Source: Ornithinimicrobium laminariae | GTDB taxonomy: Bacteria > Actinomycetota > Actinomycetes > Actinomycetales > Dermatophilaceae | Length of the DNA stretch: 64,000 nt | Reading direction: 5' to 3' | Assembly (NCBI RefSeq): GCF_019457945.1 | Contig: NZ_JAHZSU010000005.1 | Span: 1 to 64,000 of the forward strand | Shown: positions 40,820-50,370 of the stretch, piece after piece | Layout: each line of letters begins with the position of its first letter | How positions within the stretch are numbered: position 1 is the stretch's first letter | Notes under the pieces: generated by a model | Told to the model about the DNA's origin: nothing | The model's input: the letters and a program-made list of their open reading frames with translations, nothing else | Databases searched by the model: none | Program-made: the position numbers and the translations under genes

Positions 40820-42292
40820 ATGTCGAGCCCAACCCCGGTGATGTGGAGGCTGGGTCGCTCGCTGCTTGAGGAAGACGGGGTGGGCACTTTGGGGGTGGCT
40901 GAGCTCGTCGTGAGGGAGCGATCAGCAGGTTTGAGTCCGGGGCAGCCCTTCCTGCTCCGACCGGACGGCGCGCCCGACGTCGACGTGCTGGCCTTCTTCG
41001 CGTCGGCGAGCTACAAGTTGCTGTCCGAGCAGACCCAGGTGTCCTACGCCAAGGATCTGCGGCTCTTCCTGGGTTTTCTGGAGTCGCAGGGGAGGTCGTG
41101 GAGGGAGGCGACTTCTTCGGATCTGCTCGACTTCGAGTATTGGCGTCGGCGGGATCCGGACAACGAGCACCGGATCTCCGGAGCGAAGTTCAGTCGTGAG
41201 CTTGCGGCGTGCAAGAAGTTCTTCGCCTGGCAGCACAAGCGTGGTGTGATCGCCAGCGACCCGGCCGCCGACGAGGTCGTTTCTGCTGGGGGTGCAGGCT
41301 CGCGTTCGTTGCGCCCTCGGGATGCTCGGCCTATCCGGGTGAAGTGGTTGACACCGGGCGCGTACCGGCAGTGCCGGGACGTGGGTCTTGCCGGCCGGCT
41401 GCCAGATGGCTCGTCCGACCGCTCCTGGCGCGGGCGCAACGATGGACGCAACGTGGCTTTTGCCGACCTGCTCTGGTCCAGCGGGCTGCGGCTGAGAGAG
41501 GCCGGCACGTTGTTGGTGCAGGAGCTGCCCGACGTCGACAGCCCCGGCCAGTTCCTGAGGGCAAGGGTGGGTGCCGGGGTCGCCAAGGGACGGGGCCGGG
41601 ACTTCTGGATGGCGGCCTCCGCGCGTCGGCAACTGGAGGGCTACGTGCTCTCCACCCGGGCCGAAGCAGTATCTCGGGCGCGACATGAAGGTCGATATGA
41701 GGACCTGCCGGGCCGTCAGGTCGTAGTCGGCCAGGACCGTTCGGGCTTCCGGGTCCGGGACGGGGACGGACAGGTGCGGACGACCACCCTGGACCAGCTC
41801 GACTGGCGCGACCGCGCCCGTCTGTTCGTCCAGGAGGAAGCAGGCCTCGCACCGGCCATGCTGTTTCTGGGCGACTCAGGGCTGCCGATGCGGTACGAGT
41901 CCTGGGAGGCGGTCTTCTCGACCGCCAACCGGCGGTGCGCCCGACTGGGCGTCCCGGTCTCCTGCTACCCCCACATGCTGCGCCACTCGTTCGCGCTACG
42001 GATGCTGGTCACGTTGCTGCACGCGTTCGACCGACGGATGGGCCTGACGCCGGAGGAGCGCAGGGACTACCGGATGCTGTTCGGCGACCCGTGGACCCTG
42101 GTCCAGACCTTGCTGGGGCACACGAACCCTCAGACGACCCGGGACATCTACCTGGAGCCGGTCTCGGGTCTGCAGGTCGACCTGTTCCTCAACGCCGAGG
42201 ACTCCACCGGGAGCGAGCAAGAGTTCACCGACTTCGTGCAGCGGCATCTGGCCGCCACCGGCCTGGTCAACGACGGCGGGAGCCGACAGTGA
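40820..42292 (+). CDS. Tyrosine recombinase 1 of the element (TnpA-like)
   Basis: A 490-residue integrase. A SAM-like DNA-binding domain (about 55-130: QTQVSYAKDLRLFLGFLESQGR) precedes the catalytic domain with the first Arg in SSGLRLREAGTL (about 222), the HxxR box in HMLRHSFALRM (about 384) and the His and Tyr in LLGHTNPQTTRDIYLEP (about 431-447). The tetrad and nucleophile are all present, so it should be active. ATG 40820 lies 40 bp inside the element; TAGTGT 8 bp upstream hints at a leaderless start, with host-gene transcription also able to read in. The 3' end overlaps the next gene (GTGA). Confidence 0.9.
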   Translation: MSSPTPVMWRLGRSLLEEDGVGTLGVAELVVRERSAGLSPGQPFLLRPDGAPDVDVLAFFASASYKLLSEQTQVSYAKDLRLFLGFLESQGRSWREATSSDLLDFEYWRRRDPDNEHRISGAKFSRELAACKKFFAWQHKRGVIASDPAADEVVSAGGAGSRSLRPRDARPIRVKWLTPGAYRQCRDVGLAGRLPDGSSDRSWRGRNDGRNVAFADLLWSSGLRLREAGTLLVQELPDVDSPGQFLRARVGAGVAKGRGRDFWMAASARRQLEGYVLSTRAEAVSRARHEGRYEDLPGRQVVVGQDRSGFRVRDGDGQVRTTTLDQLDWRDRARLFVQEEAGLAPAMLFLGDSGLPMRYESWEAVFSTANRRCARLGVPVSCYPHMLRHSFALRMLVTLLHAFDRRMGLTPEERRDYRMLFGDPWTLVQTLLGHTNPQTTRDIYLEPVSGLQVDLFLNAEDSTGSEQEFTDFVQRHLAATGLVNDGGSRQ

Positions 42293-44052
42293 CGCCGGTG
42301 TCGATGCCAGCAGCGGGCTACCGCCGCCCAGACCGGCTGAACCCGACCGGGCTGGTGGTGTCGGTCATCGGCACGGACGGGCAGGAGGCCGGCACGTTCG
42401 ACTTCAGCCAGGCACCGGCCCACGGGCAGGTACGCCAGCAACTGGTCGGCGCCTTCGTCGGGGCCACCGGGCCGGACGGCAGGTGGCGCTCGGCCGCGAC
42501 CATGCGCACCGCGCACCACACCTCGGTGGCGTTCCTGACCAGCCTGGAGCGGCTGGGGATCAGCATCACCACCTTGAGCGACTTCGGCCCTGAGCACTGG
42601 TGGACCTGGCGGGGCGACCGGGAGGCCACCAACCGGTGGCCTGGTCAGGTAAACATCATGAGAGTCCTCCTCAAGGAGGCCCCGGAGGTCGGTGCCCTGA
42701 CCCGGCGCGCCATTGCCCAACGGACCCACAAACCACGAAAGAGGCTGTACGACTCCTACTCGGTCGCCGAGTTCGAAGCCATTCGCCGCCGCGCTGGCGA
42801 GCTGGTCCGGGCGTGCGAGGCGAGGATCTCGGCGAACATCGCCGCGCTCGAGCGCCACCGTGACGGCCAGCTCCACGACGAGCCCTGTGTTCCCTATGAC
42901 GGGACCAACCTGTCCCGGGGCGCGCTCCTCGAACGGCTCGTGCAGGACGGGCGGCTGCGGTTCGGCCGCGGCGCAAACGAGGCTGCCCGGCAGGCCGCCG
43001 CCGTCCTGGGCACGGGGGACCTGCACCCCACCTACGCTCTCTTCCCGACCAGGATCGAACTGCTGTCGGTCATGGCAGCAATGGTCTGCGACCGCGGGTA
43101 CAACCTGTCGACCCTGGAGTCGATGGTGATGCCCGACCTGGCCTCCGAACCCGGACGGGACGAGGTACTGGTGACGCACTTGGACAAGCCGAGGCGGGGG
43201 CACCGCAGGTACTTCACCAACTCCTTCTCCGGACCTCACGCCCGGACCTTGCGCACCGCACTGACGATCACCGCACCAGCCCGGGAGTGCCTGGAGCACC
43301 TAGGGCACGCCACGGACCGGCTGCTGATCGCCGGTACCTCGAGCGGCGTCACCGACCACCCCACCACGTTGTTCGTGACAGACGGGTTCACCAACGGCGG
43401 CGCGGTTCGCCGCTGGGACCAGGTCGCCAACCTGCGTGACGACGACGGACAGCTGCTGCACCTGCACTTCGGGCGGCTGCGCTTGTCCGGGCAGGTCATC
43501 AACCGCAAGTCCAGCCAGAACTCTGCCGCCGTCAGCGAGGACGTCTACCGCCGACCGGACCCGCTGACCGCCCACCTTCACCAGGACGTGATCTTGGAGG
43601 GCCAGGTCGAAGCCGTCGAGCACGCGAGAGACTCGGTGCGGCTGCGCTATGCACCGGTGCAGGACCTTGGCCTGCCGGCGGAGACGGCCAGCGCCGTCCG
43701 CTCCGGTCGGCTGGACACCGCGGCGACGGCGTGCCTGGACTTCACCCACAGCCCGTTTACCCCGGACGGTGATCCTTGCACGGCCTCCTTCCTGATGTGT
43801 CTGGCCTGTCCGAACGCGGTCGCCACCCCTGCGCACTTGCCCCGGCTGGTCCTGCTGGATGAGGCGCTGGACAACCTCGCCTCGGTCGACCCTGCGCGCT
43901 TCGATGCCCGCTACCGGGAGCACCGGGACCGGCTGGTGCACCTGCTCGAGTCCAGCACCACCCCGGGCGAGCGGGCCACCGCCCGCGACGAGGCCACCGA
44001 TGACGACCGGGCAGTGATCGAACGGCTCCTGCGACGGGACCTGGACGCATGA
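42289..44052 (+). CDS. Tyrosine recombinase 2 of the element, divergent
   Basis: A 587-residue protein starting at GTG 42289 in overlap with the first recombinase; the open frame further upstream is an out-of-frame shadow and is excluded. It has an N-terminal core-binding-like region (RTAHHTSVAFLTSLERLGISITTL) and a degenerate catalytic domain in which LHFGRLRLSGQVINRK (about 391-406) and a later Tyr (SEDVYRRP) are the best candidates for the HxxR and nucleophile. Middle recombinases of trios are usually the most diverged. The C-terminal region has a CxxC pair (SFLMCLACPNAVATP). It is coupled to the third recombinase (ATGA). Confidence 0.75.
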   Translation: MTPVSMPAAGYRRPDRLNPTGLVVSVIGTDGQEAGTFDFSQAPAHGQVRQQLVGAFVGATGPDGRWRSAATMRTAHHTSVAFLTSLERLGISITTLSDFGPEHWWTWRGDREATNRWPGQVNIMRVLLKEAPEVGALTRRAIAQRTHKPRKRLYDSYSVAEFEAIRRRAGELVRACEARISANIAALERHRDGQLHDEPCVPYDGTNLSRGALLERLVQDGRLRFGRGANEAARQAAAVLGTGDLHPTYALFPTRIELLSVMAAMVCDRGYNLSTLESMVMPDLASEPGRDEVLVTHLDKPRRGHRRYFTNSFSGPHARTLRTALTITAPARECLEHLGHATDRLLIAGTSSGVTDHPTTLFVTDGFTNGGAVRRWDQVANLRDDDGQLLHLHFGRLRLSGQVINRKSSQNSAAVSEDVYRRPDPLTAHLHQDVILEGQVEAVEHARDSVRLRYAPVQDLGLPAETASAVRSGRLDTAATACLDFTHSPFTPDGDPCTASFLMCLACPNAVATPAHLPRLVLLDEALDNLASVDPARFDARYREHRDRLVHLLESSTTPGERATARDEATDDDRAVIERLLRRDLDA

Positions 44053-45920
44053 CGACAGCAGCGGCCCCGGACCACCTGGGCGGGTTCCCGATCCGGTCTG
44101 GAGCGTCGCTCCCGGCGGTCGGGGTCCGGGTCGTTCCCGGCGGCTCGGTCTTCGGCGACAAGGTCTGGGACCTGAGCCCGCTGTGCCCGCGACCGACCAC
44201 CCGGTGGATCCGCCTGGACTTCGAGCGCTGTCCGGCCGGCGTCCGGGAGGACATCAAGCACTTCTTCTACCTGACCTTGACCCAGGACACCCCGTTGGAC
44301 CAGCTGGACCGTCCAGCCAGCGTCCGTCGCCGGCTGGCACCCTCGACGCTGAAGACGATGCGGGCCGACCTGCAACCGTTCCTGGACTGGCTGGCGACCC
44401 GCGGCACACCCCAGCTGGCCCAGCTCGAGGAGGACGACCTGCGCGAGTACGCCGCCCAGGTCGCCACAGCACCGGTCGGGCAGAACCCCAAGTCCCGACG
44501 CCTGTTCGTGCTCAGCCGGCTGTGGCTGCTCAGCCCCTACATGCGCCCCAGCGCCCGGTTGAGGCAACCGTTCTGGGAACGCGAGGGCATGGAGCAGGTG
44601 ATCGGCAAGAGCGAATGGACCGCGGAGAACAAATCGGTCCCGGTGCATCCGGCCACCATGTCGGCGCTGCTCGTGTGGTGCCTGCGACTGGTCCAGGAGG
44701 CACCACGACTTCTTCACCGGCTCAGCCTGAGCCCGCGTGCCACTCTTCCCGGACCGGCCGGTCGAGCGTCCCTGCCGTGGAGCGGTGAACTCGACCCGGA
44801 TCAGGTCGATGCCCATCGGCGAGTAGTCAGCACGGCGTGCCTGATCACCGTGGCCTACCTGACCGGGATGCGAGCCGATGAGGTCCTGGGCCTGCGCCGC
44901 GGGTGCTGCACCCTCACCGCCAGCCCCCCCGGCGCAGCTGCCACCGGGTACGAGATCAGAGGCCGCACCTACAAGGCAGCTGTCGCCGCGGGCCGGAGTC
45001 TTCCCGAGGGTGTCGACCGCGAACACCCCTGGGTCGCGATCAAGCCCGTAGCGGACGCGATCGCCGTGATGGAGGAGCTGCACGACGGTGACCTGCTGTT
45101 CAGCGACACCCTCTTCAAGGCCCGGCTGACCGGTACCGAGCTCGATCCTGGCGGCCCTCCGTCAAGACGGGTGCACGAGGCGATCAAACACCTTGTCAGT
45201 TGGTGCAACCAGCGCGCCAGCGACCTGGGCCGTCCCCACGACGTCATCCCGGAAGATCCGGACGGACCGATCAACCTGCGACGACTGCGCCGCACCCTGG
45301 CCTGGTTCATCTACCGCCGTCCCGGCGGTCGGGTCGCCCTCGGCGTTCAGTACGGGCACCTGCACGCGGCCACTACCGACGGGTACGGAGGCAGGGTCTC
45401 GACCGGCCTGCGGGACCTGTTCCCGATGGAGGAAGCCTTCGCCCTCAGCGACACCCTGCACCGGGCCGCCGAGCACCTTCAGGCACACCCGCACGTCAGT
45501 GGTCCCGCGGCCGGCCGCTACCGGGCCGCCGCCAGCGAGTACCGCGACCGCTTCCAAGGCCTGACCCTCACCACCAAGCAGACCGCTGCCCTCATGGCCA
45601 ACCCGGCCATGCGCGTCTACGACGCACCTGGCCAGACCCTCGCCTGCTGCTTCGACCCACGGAAAGCCTTGTGCCGCCGGGACACCACCGCGGGCGCGGC
45701 AACCACTCCGGACCTGACCGCCTGCGACCACCGGTGCGCCAACATCGCCCGCACCGAGGAGCACATCGCCGCCGTCCGGGCAGAGCTGGCCGTGCTGCAG
45801 GATGAGCACGATGCGTCTATGACGCCCGAACCGTTGCGGCACCGGATCCGCGCCCAGATCGACCGGCGAGAAGCCATCGTCACGGCCCACACTGACGCGC
45901 AGGACGGTGGGCAGCCATGA
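44049..45920 (+). CDS. Tyrosine recombinase 3 of the element
   Basis: A 623-residue recombinase in ATGA overlap with the second. Core-binding region about 90-165 (LAPSTLKTMRADLQPFLDWLATRG). Catalytic residues: Arg in YLTGMRADEVLGLRRG (about 277), the Arg-rich box NLRRLRRTLAWFIYRRP (about 410-425) and YGHLHAATTDGYGG with His and Tyr (about 434-447). The C-terminal 150 residues hold Cys pairs (LACCFDPRKALCRR, ACDHRCAN), a probable zinc-binding tail, then a helical end. It probably acts with recombinases 1 and 2 in a joint complex at the element ends. Confidence 0.85.
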   Translation: MTTAAAPDHLGGFPIRSGASLPAVGVRVVPGGSVFGDKVWDLSPLCPRPTTRWIRLDFERCPAGVREDIKHFFYLTLTQDTPLDQLDRPASVRRRLAPSTLKTMRADLQPFLDWLATRGTPQLAQLEEDDLREYAAQVATAPVGQNPKSRRLFVLSRLWLLSPYMRPSARLRQPFWEREGMEQVIGKSEWTAENKSVPVHPATMSALLVWCLRLVQEAPRLLHRLSLSPRATLPGPAGRASLPWSGELDPDQVDAHRRVVSTACLITVAYLTGMRADEVLGLRRGCCTLTASPPGAAATGYEIRGRTYKAAVAAGRSLPEGVDREHPWVAIKPVADAIAVMEELHDGDLLFSDTLFKARLTGTELDPGGPPSRRVHEAIKHLVSWCNQRASDLGRPHDVIPEDPDGPINLRRLRRTLAWFIYRRPGGRVALGVQYGHLHAATTDGYGGRVSTGLRDLFPMEEAFALSDTLHRAAEHLQAHPHVSGPAAGRYRAAASEYRDRFQGLTLTTKQTAALMANPAMRVYDAPGQTLACCFDPRKALCRRDTTAGAATTPDLTACDHRCANIARTEEHIAAVRAELAVLQDEHDASMTPEPLRHRIRAQIDRREAIVTAHTDAQDGGQP

Positions 45921-46357
45921 CCGAGCACGGACCAGAACGCCGCGCCATCCGGGAGGCTATGACCAGGCTGCTGGAGGGTCAGCCGGTCCGCTCCGACGGC
46001 AAGCTGACCATCAAGTCTCTGGCCGAGGAAGCCGGTGTCAAACGGTGGATTCTCACCCACCGGCACCAGGACCTGCAGGCCGAGTTCCGCGACCGGATCG
46101 CCGCGCACGGCACCGACCCCGAACCTGTCAGGGCGCTCAAGGAGCGCGTCGAAGCCCTGACCGCGGAGAACCGCCGCCTGCGTGAACAGCTGCGGGAGAC
46201 CAGATCCACCATCACGATGCTCGAGCGGCACATCGCGGTCGAGGCCCTCGAATCCAGCCGCATGCCAGACGATCCCACCACCCCGGCACGGACACTCCGG
46301 CCGGTCCCTGAACCAGTCCAACCGGCCGACGAGCCGCCCTCCGACCCGAAAGGCTGA
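45917..46357 (+). CDS. DUF6262/TnpC-like recombination helper
   Basis: A 146-residue protein in ATGA overlap with recombinase 3. The first 75 residues resemble an HTH (LTIKSLAEEAGVKRWILTHRHQDLQAEFRDRI), followed by a coiled coil (ALKERVEALTAENRRLREQLRETRS) and a disordered Pro-rich tail. Small coiled-coil proteins in this place correspond to TnpC of Tn554, which helps fix orientation or stimulate integration. It closes the mobility module; the cargo starts 8 nt later. Confidence 0.8.
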   Translation: MTEHGPERRAIREAMTRLLEGQPVRSDGKLTIKSLAEEAGVKRWILTHRHQDLQAEFRDRIAAHGTDPEPVRALKERVEALTAENRRLREQLRETRSTITMLERHIAVEALESSRMPDDPTTPARTLRPVPEPVQPADEPPSDPKG

Positions 46358-46365
46358 ATCGGCCG

Positions 46366-49300
46366 ATGCGTCTCAACGCAAGCAAGACCGTCAACTGGAG
46401 CAACCCCGCAACTCATGCCGGCGTCACGACGGACAAAGTCTTCATCGGAGCCGACCCGTTCGGCCTAGGAGGCGTTCAAGTCGCCGTCGGACAGGCAGCG
46501 ACCCCACCCTCTCGGCAGGCACTTCGCGAACTGTTCGCTGCGCGTCGCGGCAAGACCCAGCTGCAGCTCGTCGTTGCAATCGTGAACGGTTCGACGACTC
46601 ATCTCTTCGGGCCAGACCCGCAGGCACAACCCATCGAGCTACCCACGGAACAGGCGCAACGGCAACTCCAATCAGTTCTTGATGAACCTGATGTCTTAGC
46701 GGCGACCGAGCGCATCGCCGGCTTCCGGAAGGCCCACGACTCCACCGCTGTCGCAGGCTTCACGAACAGCGGTCTCTTCGCCACCCATCACCTGACCCAG
46801 AACGTTCCACAGCGTCACGACTGGGACGACCTCAACCGTGCCGGCGCCGCCATGCTGACCACCCGCGGAAGAAAGCTCATCGACGCTCTTGGCTTCAAGA
46901 CCAAGCCAGCGACCGGCGGCGCCGTCCTGCTGTCGACCCCCACCGATGCGTCACGCGCAGTCGCGGTCCTGCTCGACGACACCGAGCAGTTCGACTCCAA
47001 GAGCCCTCGCTTCCAGCTGTCTCCTGTCGCCTATGGACTGGCCGTCGCGGCCCAGCAGGAGGTCCCATGGCTGGTCGTCCTCCGCAAGGACCAGATCCGC
47101 CTCTACCCCGGCCGGGACGGTATCGGTGTCGGCTCCAAGGGCCAAGCCGAAACCTACTTCGAGGTCGACCTCTCCACGGTCGACGCAACGTTCGCAGGGC
47201 TGCTGCCGCTGATCTTCACCGCAGACGCTCTGGCTGTAACTGGCACTACAGACCAGCTGCTGGCCGAGAGCACCCGGTACGCCACCGAGCTCGGAGACCG
47301 ACTCCGGGAGCGGATCTACGAGGAGATCATCCCCTCGCTCGCTGTCGAGGTCACCCACCAGCTCGCCAAGCACGCACAAGTGCGGCTCGATGCCGAAGGC
47401 CTCGCGATCGCGTACCGCGTCACGCTGCGTGTCCTCTTCCGCCTTCTGTTTCAGGCGTACGCCGAAGACCGCGGACTACTACCGTCCGGCCGCAACGAAG
47501 GCTTCGACGCGAACAGCCTCAAGACCAACGCCCAACGCCTCATCACCACCGCGGATGATGAGTTCGGCGACTCCACAACCCTGTGGCGCGACCTGACCCA
47601 GGTGTGGGACGCCATCGACAAGGGCAACGCCCAGTGGCAGATTCCCGCCTACAACGGAGGCCTGTTCTCGTCCGACCCTGAACGATCGCCAGATGGCGCG
47701 TTGTTCACCAAGATCCAGATCCCGGACCGAGCCATGGGGCCAGCCCTCAAGCATCTGCTGGTCGACACCACACGCGACGGCGTCGACGGACCCGTGGACT
47801 TCCGGTCCCTCAGCGTGCGCGAATTTGGCACGATCTACGAGGGCCTCCTCGAAAGCTCACTCTCCAAGGCCGAGCAGGACCTCACGCTCGACCGCGACGG
47901 CGCCTGGGTGCCCGCCCAGAAGGGGGACGAGGTCCACGTCAGAGCAGGCGCGGTGTACTTCCACAGTGCCTCGGGCGAACGCAAGGCAACGGGGTCCTAC
48001 TTCACCCCGAAGGTCGTCGTCGACCACCTCATCGAACGATCTCTCGTGCCGTCACTCACCGCGCACCTCGAGGGGATCGCCGACCACCTCACCAAGGGAG
48101 ACCCAGCGGCTGCGGCCCGAGACTTCTTCGACTTCCGCGTCGCCGATCTCGCCATGGGATCGGGCCACTTCCTCGTCGCTGCGGTCGACAAGATCGAAGC
48201 GCTGATGCGCACCTTCCTCGCCCAGCACGCCGTACCAGGCGTCACTGACGAGCTGCTCCGGCTCGCCGGCGCCGCTAAGGAAGCTTTGGGCACTGATGAT
48301 GTCGCCAAGTCAGACGTCGACGAGATAGGCCTCCTGCGACGACAGGTCGCCCGCAGATGCATCTACGGGCTTGACACCAACCCGATGGCCGTCGAGCTCG
48401 CCCGTCTCGCGCTCTGGATCCACACCTTCGTGCCCGGCCTACCGATGAGCAACCTCGACCACGGCCTCATCAATGCCGACTCCCTGACCGGGATCGGAAC
48501 GGTCGACGAGGCTCTGGACGTCCTGCAGCCTGACCGTGCCCCCGGCCAGAGTGGGTTCTTCGACGACGTCGTCACGGACACCCTCGCATCCGCCAAGACA
48601 CTCCTGGTCGATCTCGCCAACGCCGGCGAGGCCAACAAGGCCGAGATCGATGAGTCCGCGCGTCTGCTCGATCAGGCCCGTGAGGCCTCAGCACCAGCGG
48701 AACGGGTGTTTGACGTCGCCGTCGCCGCACGCGTTGGTGCCGTCGACGCCGGCCTGATCTTCACCGAGGACGACATCACCGAGCTCGCCCGCACCCCACA
48801 GGTTACGCAGACCATCCAGGAGCTGCGACCGGCGCACATGCCAGTCCTCTTCCCCGAGGTGTTCCTCCGATCTAACCCAGGTTTCGACGTCCTCATCGGA
48901 AACCCGCCGTGGGAAGAATTGATGGTCGAGGAGCCCAAGTTTTGGCTCCGCGTACGCCCGGGCCTGCTCGGGCTCAAGCCAGCCGTCATGAAGGCCGAGG
49001 TCGCACGGCTGCGTGCTCAGCGCCCCGAGATGGTGGAAGAACTCGACCAGCTCAGCGAAGTCGTGGGCAGAATCCGCCAGACTCTACTCAAAGGCCCCTA
49101 CCCCGGACTTGGGACCGGAGACATCGACCTCTACCAAGCCTTTGCCTGGCGCTTCTTGCATCTACTCAGGGAGGGCGGGCAGATGGGGGTCGTTGTCCCC
49201 CGCTCGCTCTTGGGTGCAGCTGGCCCCCAGCTATGGAGGGAAGCCATGTTCGCCGGAGGCGACCTCCAGGCGATCACGCTGGTTAACAACCGCCAATGGG

Positions 49301-50370
49301 TCTTCCCTATCCACCCCCAGTACTCGATCGCCCTGGTGACGTTCCGCAAGTCTGATACGCCCTTGGGTTACGTGCAATTGCGGGGCCCGTTCTTCGACGA
49401 AAAGTCCTTCCTGCTCGGTCGCGACGAACTAGGCCAGGTCGCGGTATCGGCGCTGAAGGTAACGACCGGCTCGACCGTCCCCCAGATCGCGAACCCCCAG
49501 TCCGGCGAAGTCCTGAATACCATCCGTAAGGCTCCCAGGCTGGACGCACGACGACCAGACTGGGACTTTCGTCCAGTGGCCGAGTTCCACGCGACCAACG
49601 ACCGATCCACGTTTGACGCAGGGCCGTCCGGGACCGTCCCCGTGATCGGAGGAGCCGGGTTCGACCTCTGGACCCCAAGCACCGGCGAGGTGTACGCCCA
49701 CGGTGACCAGGCCACAATCGAAGCCGCTCTGCAGACCAAACGGAAGCGCCAGATCAAGTTGAAGAGCTCGGCCTTCCATGGACTACCACAGGCATGGGCC
49801 AACGACCTCGAAACGCTGCCGATGCGGCACCCGCGAGTCGCATTTCGCGACATCACGAACGCCACTAACAGACGGACGACGATCGCCGCATTGGTGCCAC
49901 CCCTGGTGGCACTGACGAACAAGGCGCCATACCTGTACCGACGCGAAGGCTCAGCGTCGGCGGAGGCGTATCTGCTCGGAGTGTTGTCGTCGGTCCCGCT
50001 CGACTGGTACGCCCGCAAGTACGTCGAAATGGGAATGAACCTGCACATCCTCAACGGCCTGCCCATCCCCATGCTCGACACTGAGTCGCCGATCGCCGTG
50101 CGGATCGTCCAGATTGCCGGCCAGCTCGCAGCAGTCGACGAGCGATATGAAGAGTGGGCCAACGAGGTGGGCGTCTCCGTCGGCTCGGTGACGACCCAGT
50201 CGGAGAAGGACGATCTCATCGCCGAGCTCGACGCACTGGTCAGCCTCCTCTATGGGCTGACCGAGGACCAGGTCGAGCACGTCTTCGACACCTTCCACCG
50301 TGGCTGGAACTATCAATCGCGATTGGAAGCAGTCCTCGAACACTACGTACGCTGGAAGGGGCAAGCATGA
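46366..50370 (+). CDS. Eco57I-like N6-adenine DNA methyltransferase (element cargo)
   Basis: A 1334-residue protein. The N-terminal 500 residues are unassigned, with a helical stretch typical of large type IIG, BREX and DISARM methyltransferases (ELGDRLRERIYEEIIPSLAVEV). Methyltransferase core: GSYFTPKVVVDHLIERSL (about 545), motif I VADLAMGSGHFLVAA (about 592) and motif IV IGNPPWEEL (about 844). NPPW indicates amino methylation of adenine. A target-recognition region presumably follows (VPVIGGAGFDLWTPSTGEVYA to LGVLSSVPLDWYARKYVE). No nuclease motif is seen in this chain; the nuclease candidate is the PLD domain of the next protein, which is coupled by an ATGA overlap. Together they form a two-gene restriction or defence unit. 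Confidence 0.85.
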   Translation: MRLNASKTVNWSNPATHAGVTTDKVFIGADPFGLGGVQVAVGQAATPPSRQALRELFAARRGKTQLQLVVAIVNGSTTHLFGPDPQAQPIELPTEQAQRQLQSVLDEPDVLAATERIAGFRKAHDSTAVAGFTNSGLFATHHLTQNVPQRHDWDDLNRAGAAMLTTRGRKLIDALGFKTKPATGGAVLLSTPTDASRAVAVLLDDTEQFDSKSPRFQLSPVAYGLAVAAQQEVPWLVVLRKDQIRLYPGRDGIGVGSKGQAETYFEVDLSTVDATFAGLLPLIFTADALAVTGTTDQLLAESTRYATELGDRLRERIYEEIIPSLAVEVTHQLAKHAQVRLDAEGLAIAYRVTLRVLFRLLFQAYAEDRGLLPSGRNEGFDANSLKTNAQRLITTADDEFGDSTTLWRDLTQVWDAIDKGNAQWQIPAYNGGLFSSDPERSPDGALFTKIQIPDRAMGPALKHLLVDTTRDGVDGPVDFRSLSVREFGTIYEGLLESSLSKAEQDLTLDRDGAWVPAQKGDEVHVRAGAVYFHSASGERKATGSYFTPKVVVDHLIERSLVPSLTAHLEGIADHLTKGDPAAAARDFFDFRVADLAMGSGHFLVAAVDKIEALMRTFLAQHAVPGVTDELLRLAGAAKEALGTDDVAKSDVDEIGLLRRQVARRCIYGLDTNPMAVELARLALWIHTFVPGLPMSNLDHGLINADSLTGIGTVDEALDVLQPDRAPGQSGFFDDVVTDTLASAKTLLVDLANAGEANKAEIDESARLLDQAREASAPAERVFDVAVAARVGAVDAGLIFTEDDITELARTPQVTQTIQELRPAHMPVLFPEVFLRSNPGFDVLIGNPPWEELMVEEPKFWLRVRPGLLGLKPAVMKAEVARLRAQRPEMVEELDQLSEVVGRIRQTLLKGPYPGLGTGDIDLYQAFAWRFLHLLREGGQMGVVVPRSLLGAAGPQLWREAMFAGGDLQAITLVNNRQWVFPIHPQYSIALVTFRKSDTPLGYVQLRGPFFDEKSFLLGRDELGQVAVSALKVTTGSTVPQIANPQSGEVLNTIRKAPRLDARRPDWDFRPVAEFHATNDRSTFDAGPSGTVPVIGGAGFDLWTPSTGEVYAHGDQATIEAALQTKRKRQIKLKSSAFHGLPQAWANDLETLPMRHPRVAFRDITNATNRRTTIAALVPPLVALTNKAPYLYRREGSASAEAYLLGVLSSVPLDWYARKYVEMGMNLHILNGLPIPMLDTESPIAVRIVQIAGQLAAVDERYEEWANEVGVSVGSVTTQSEKDDLIAELDALVSLLYGLTEDQVEHVFDTFHRGWNYQSRLEAVLEHYVRWKGQA

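Noticed and set aside
41935..42288. Upstream part of the recombinase 2 frame
   Set aside because: It lies out of frame inside recombinase 1, and the GTGA overlap at 42289 gives a normal start.
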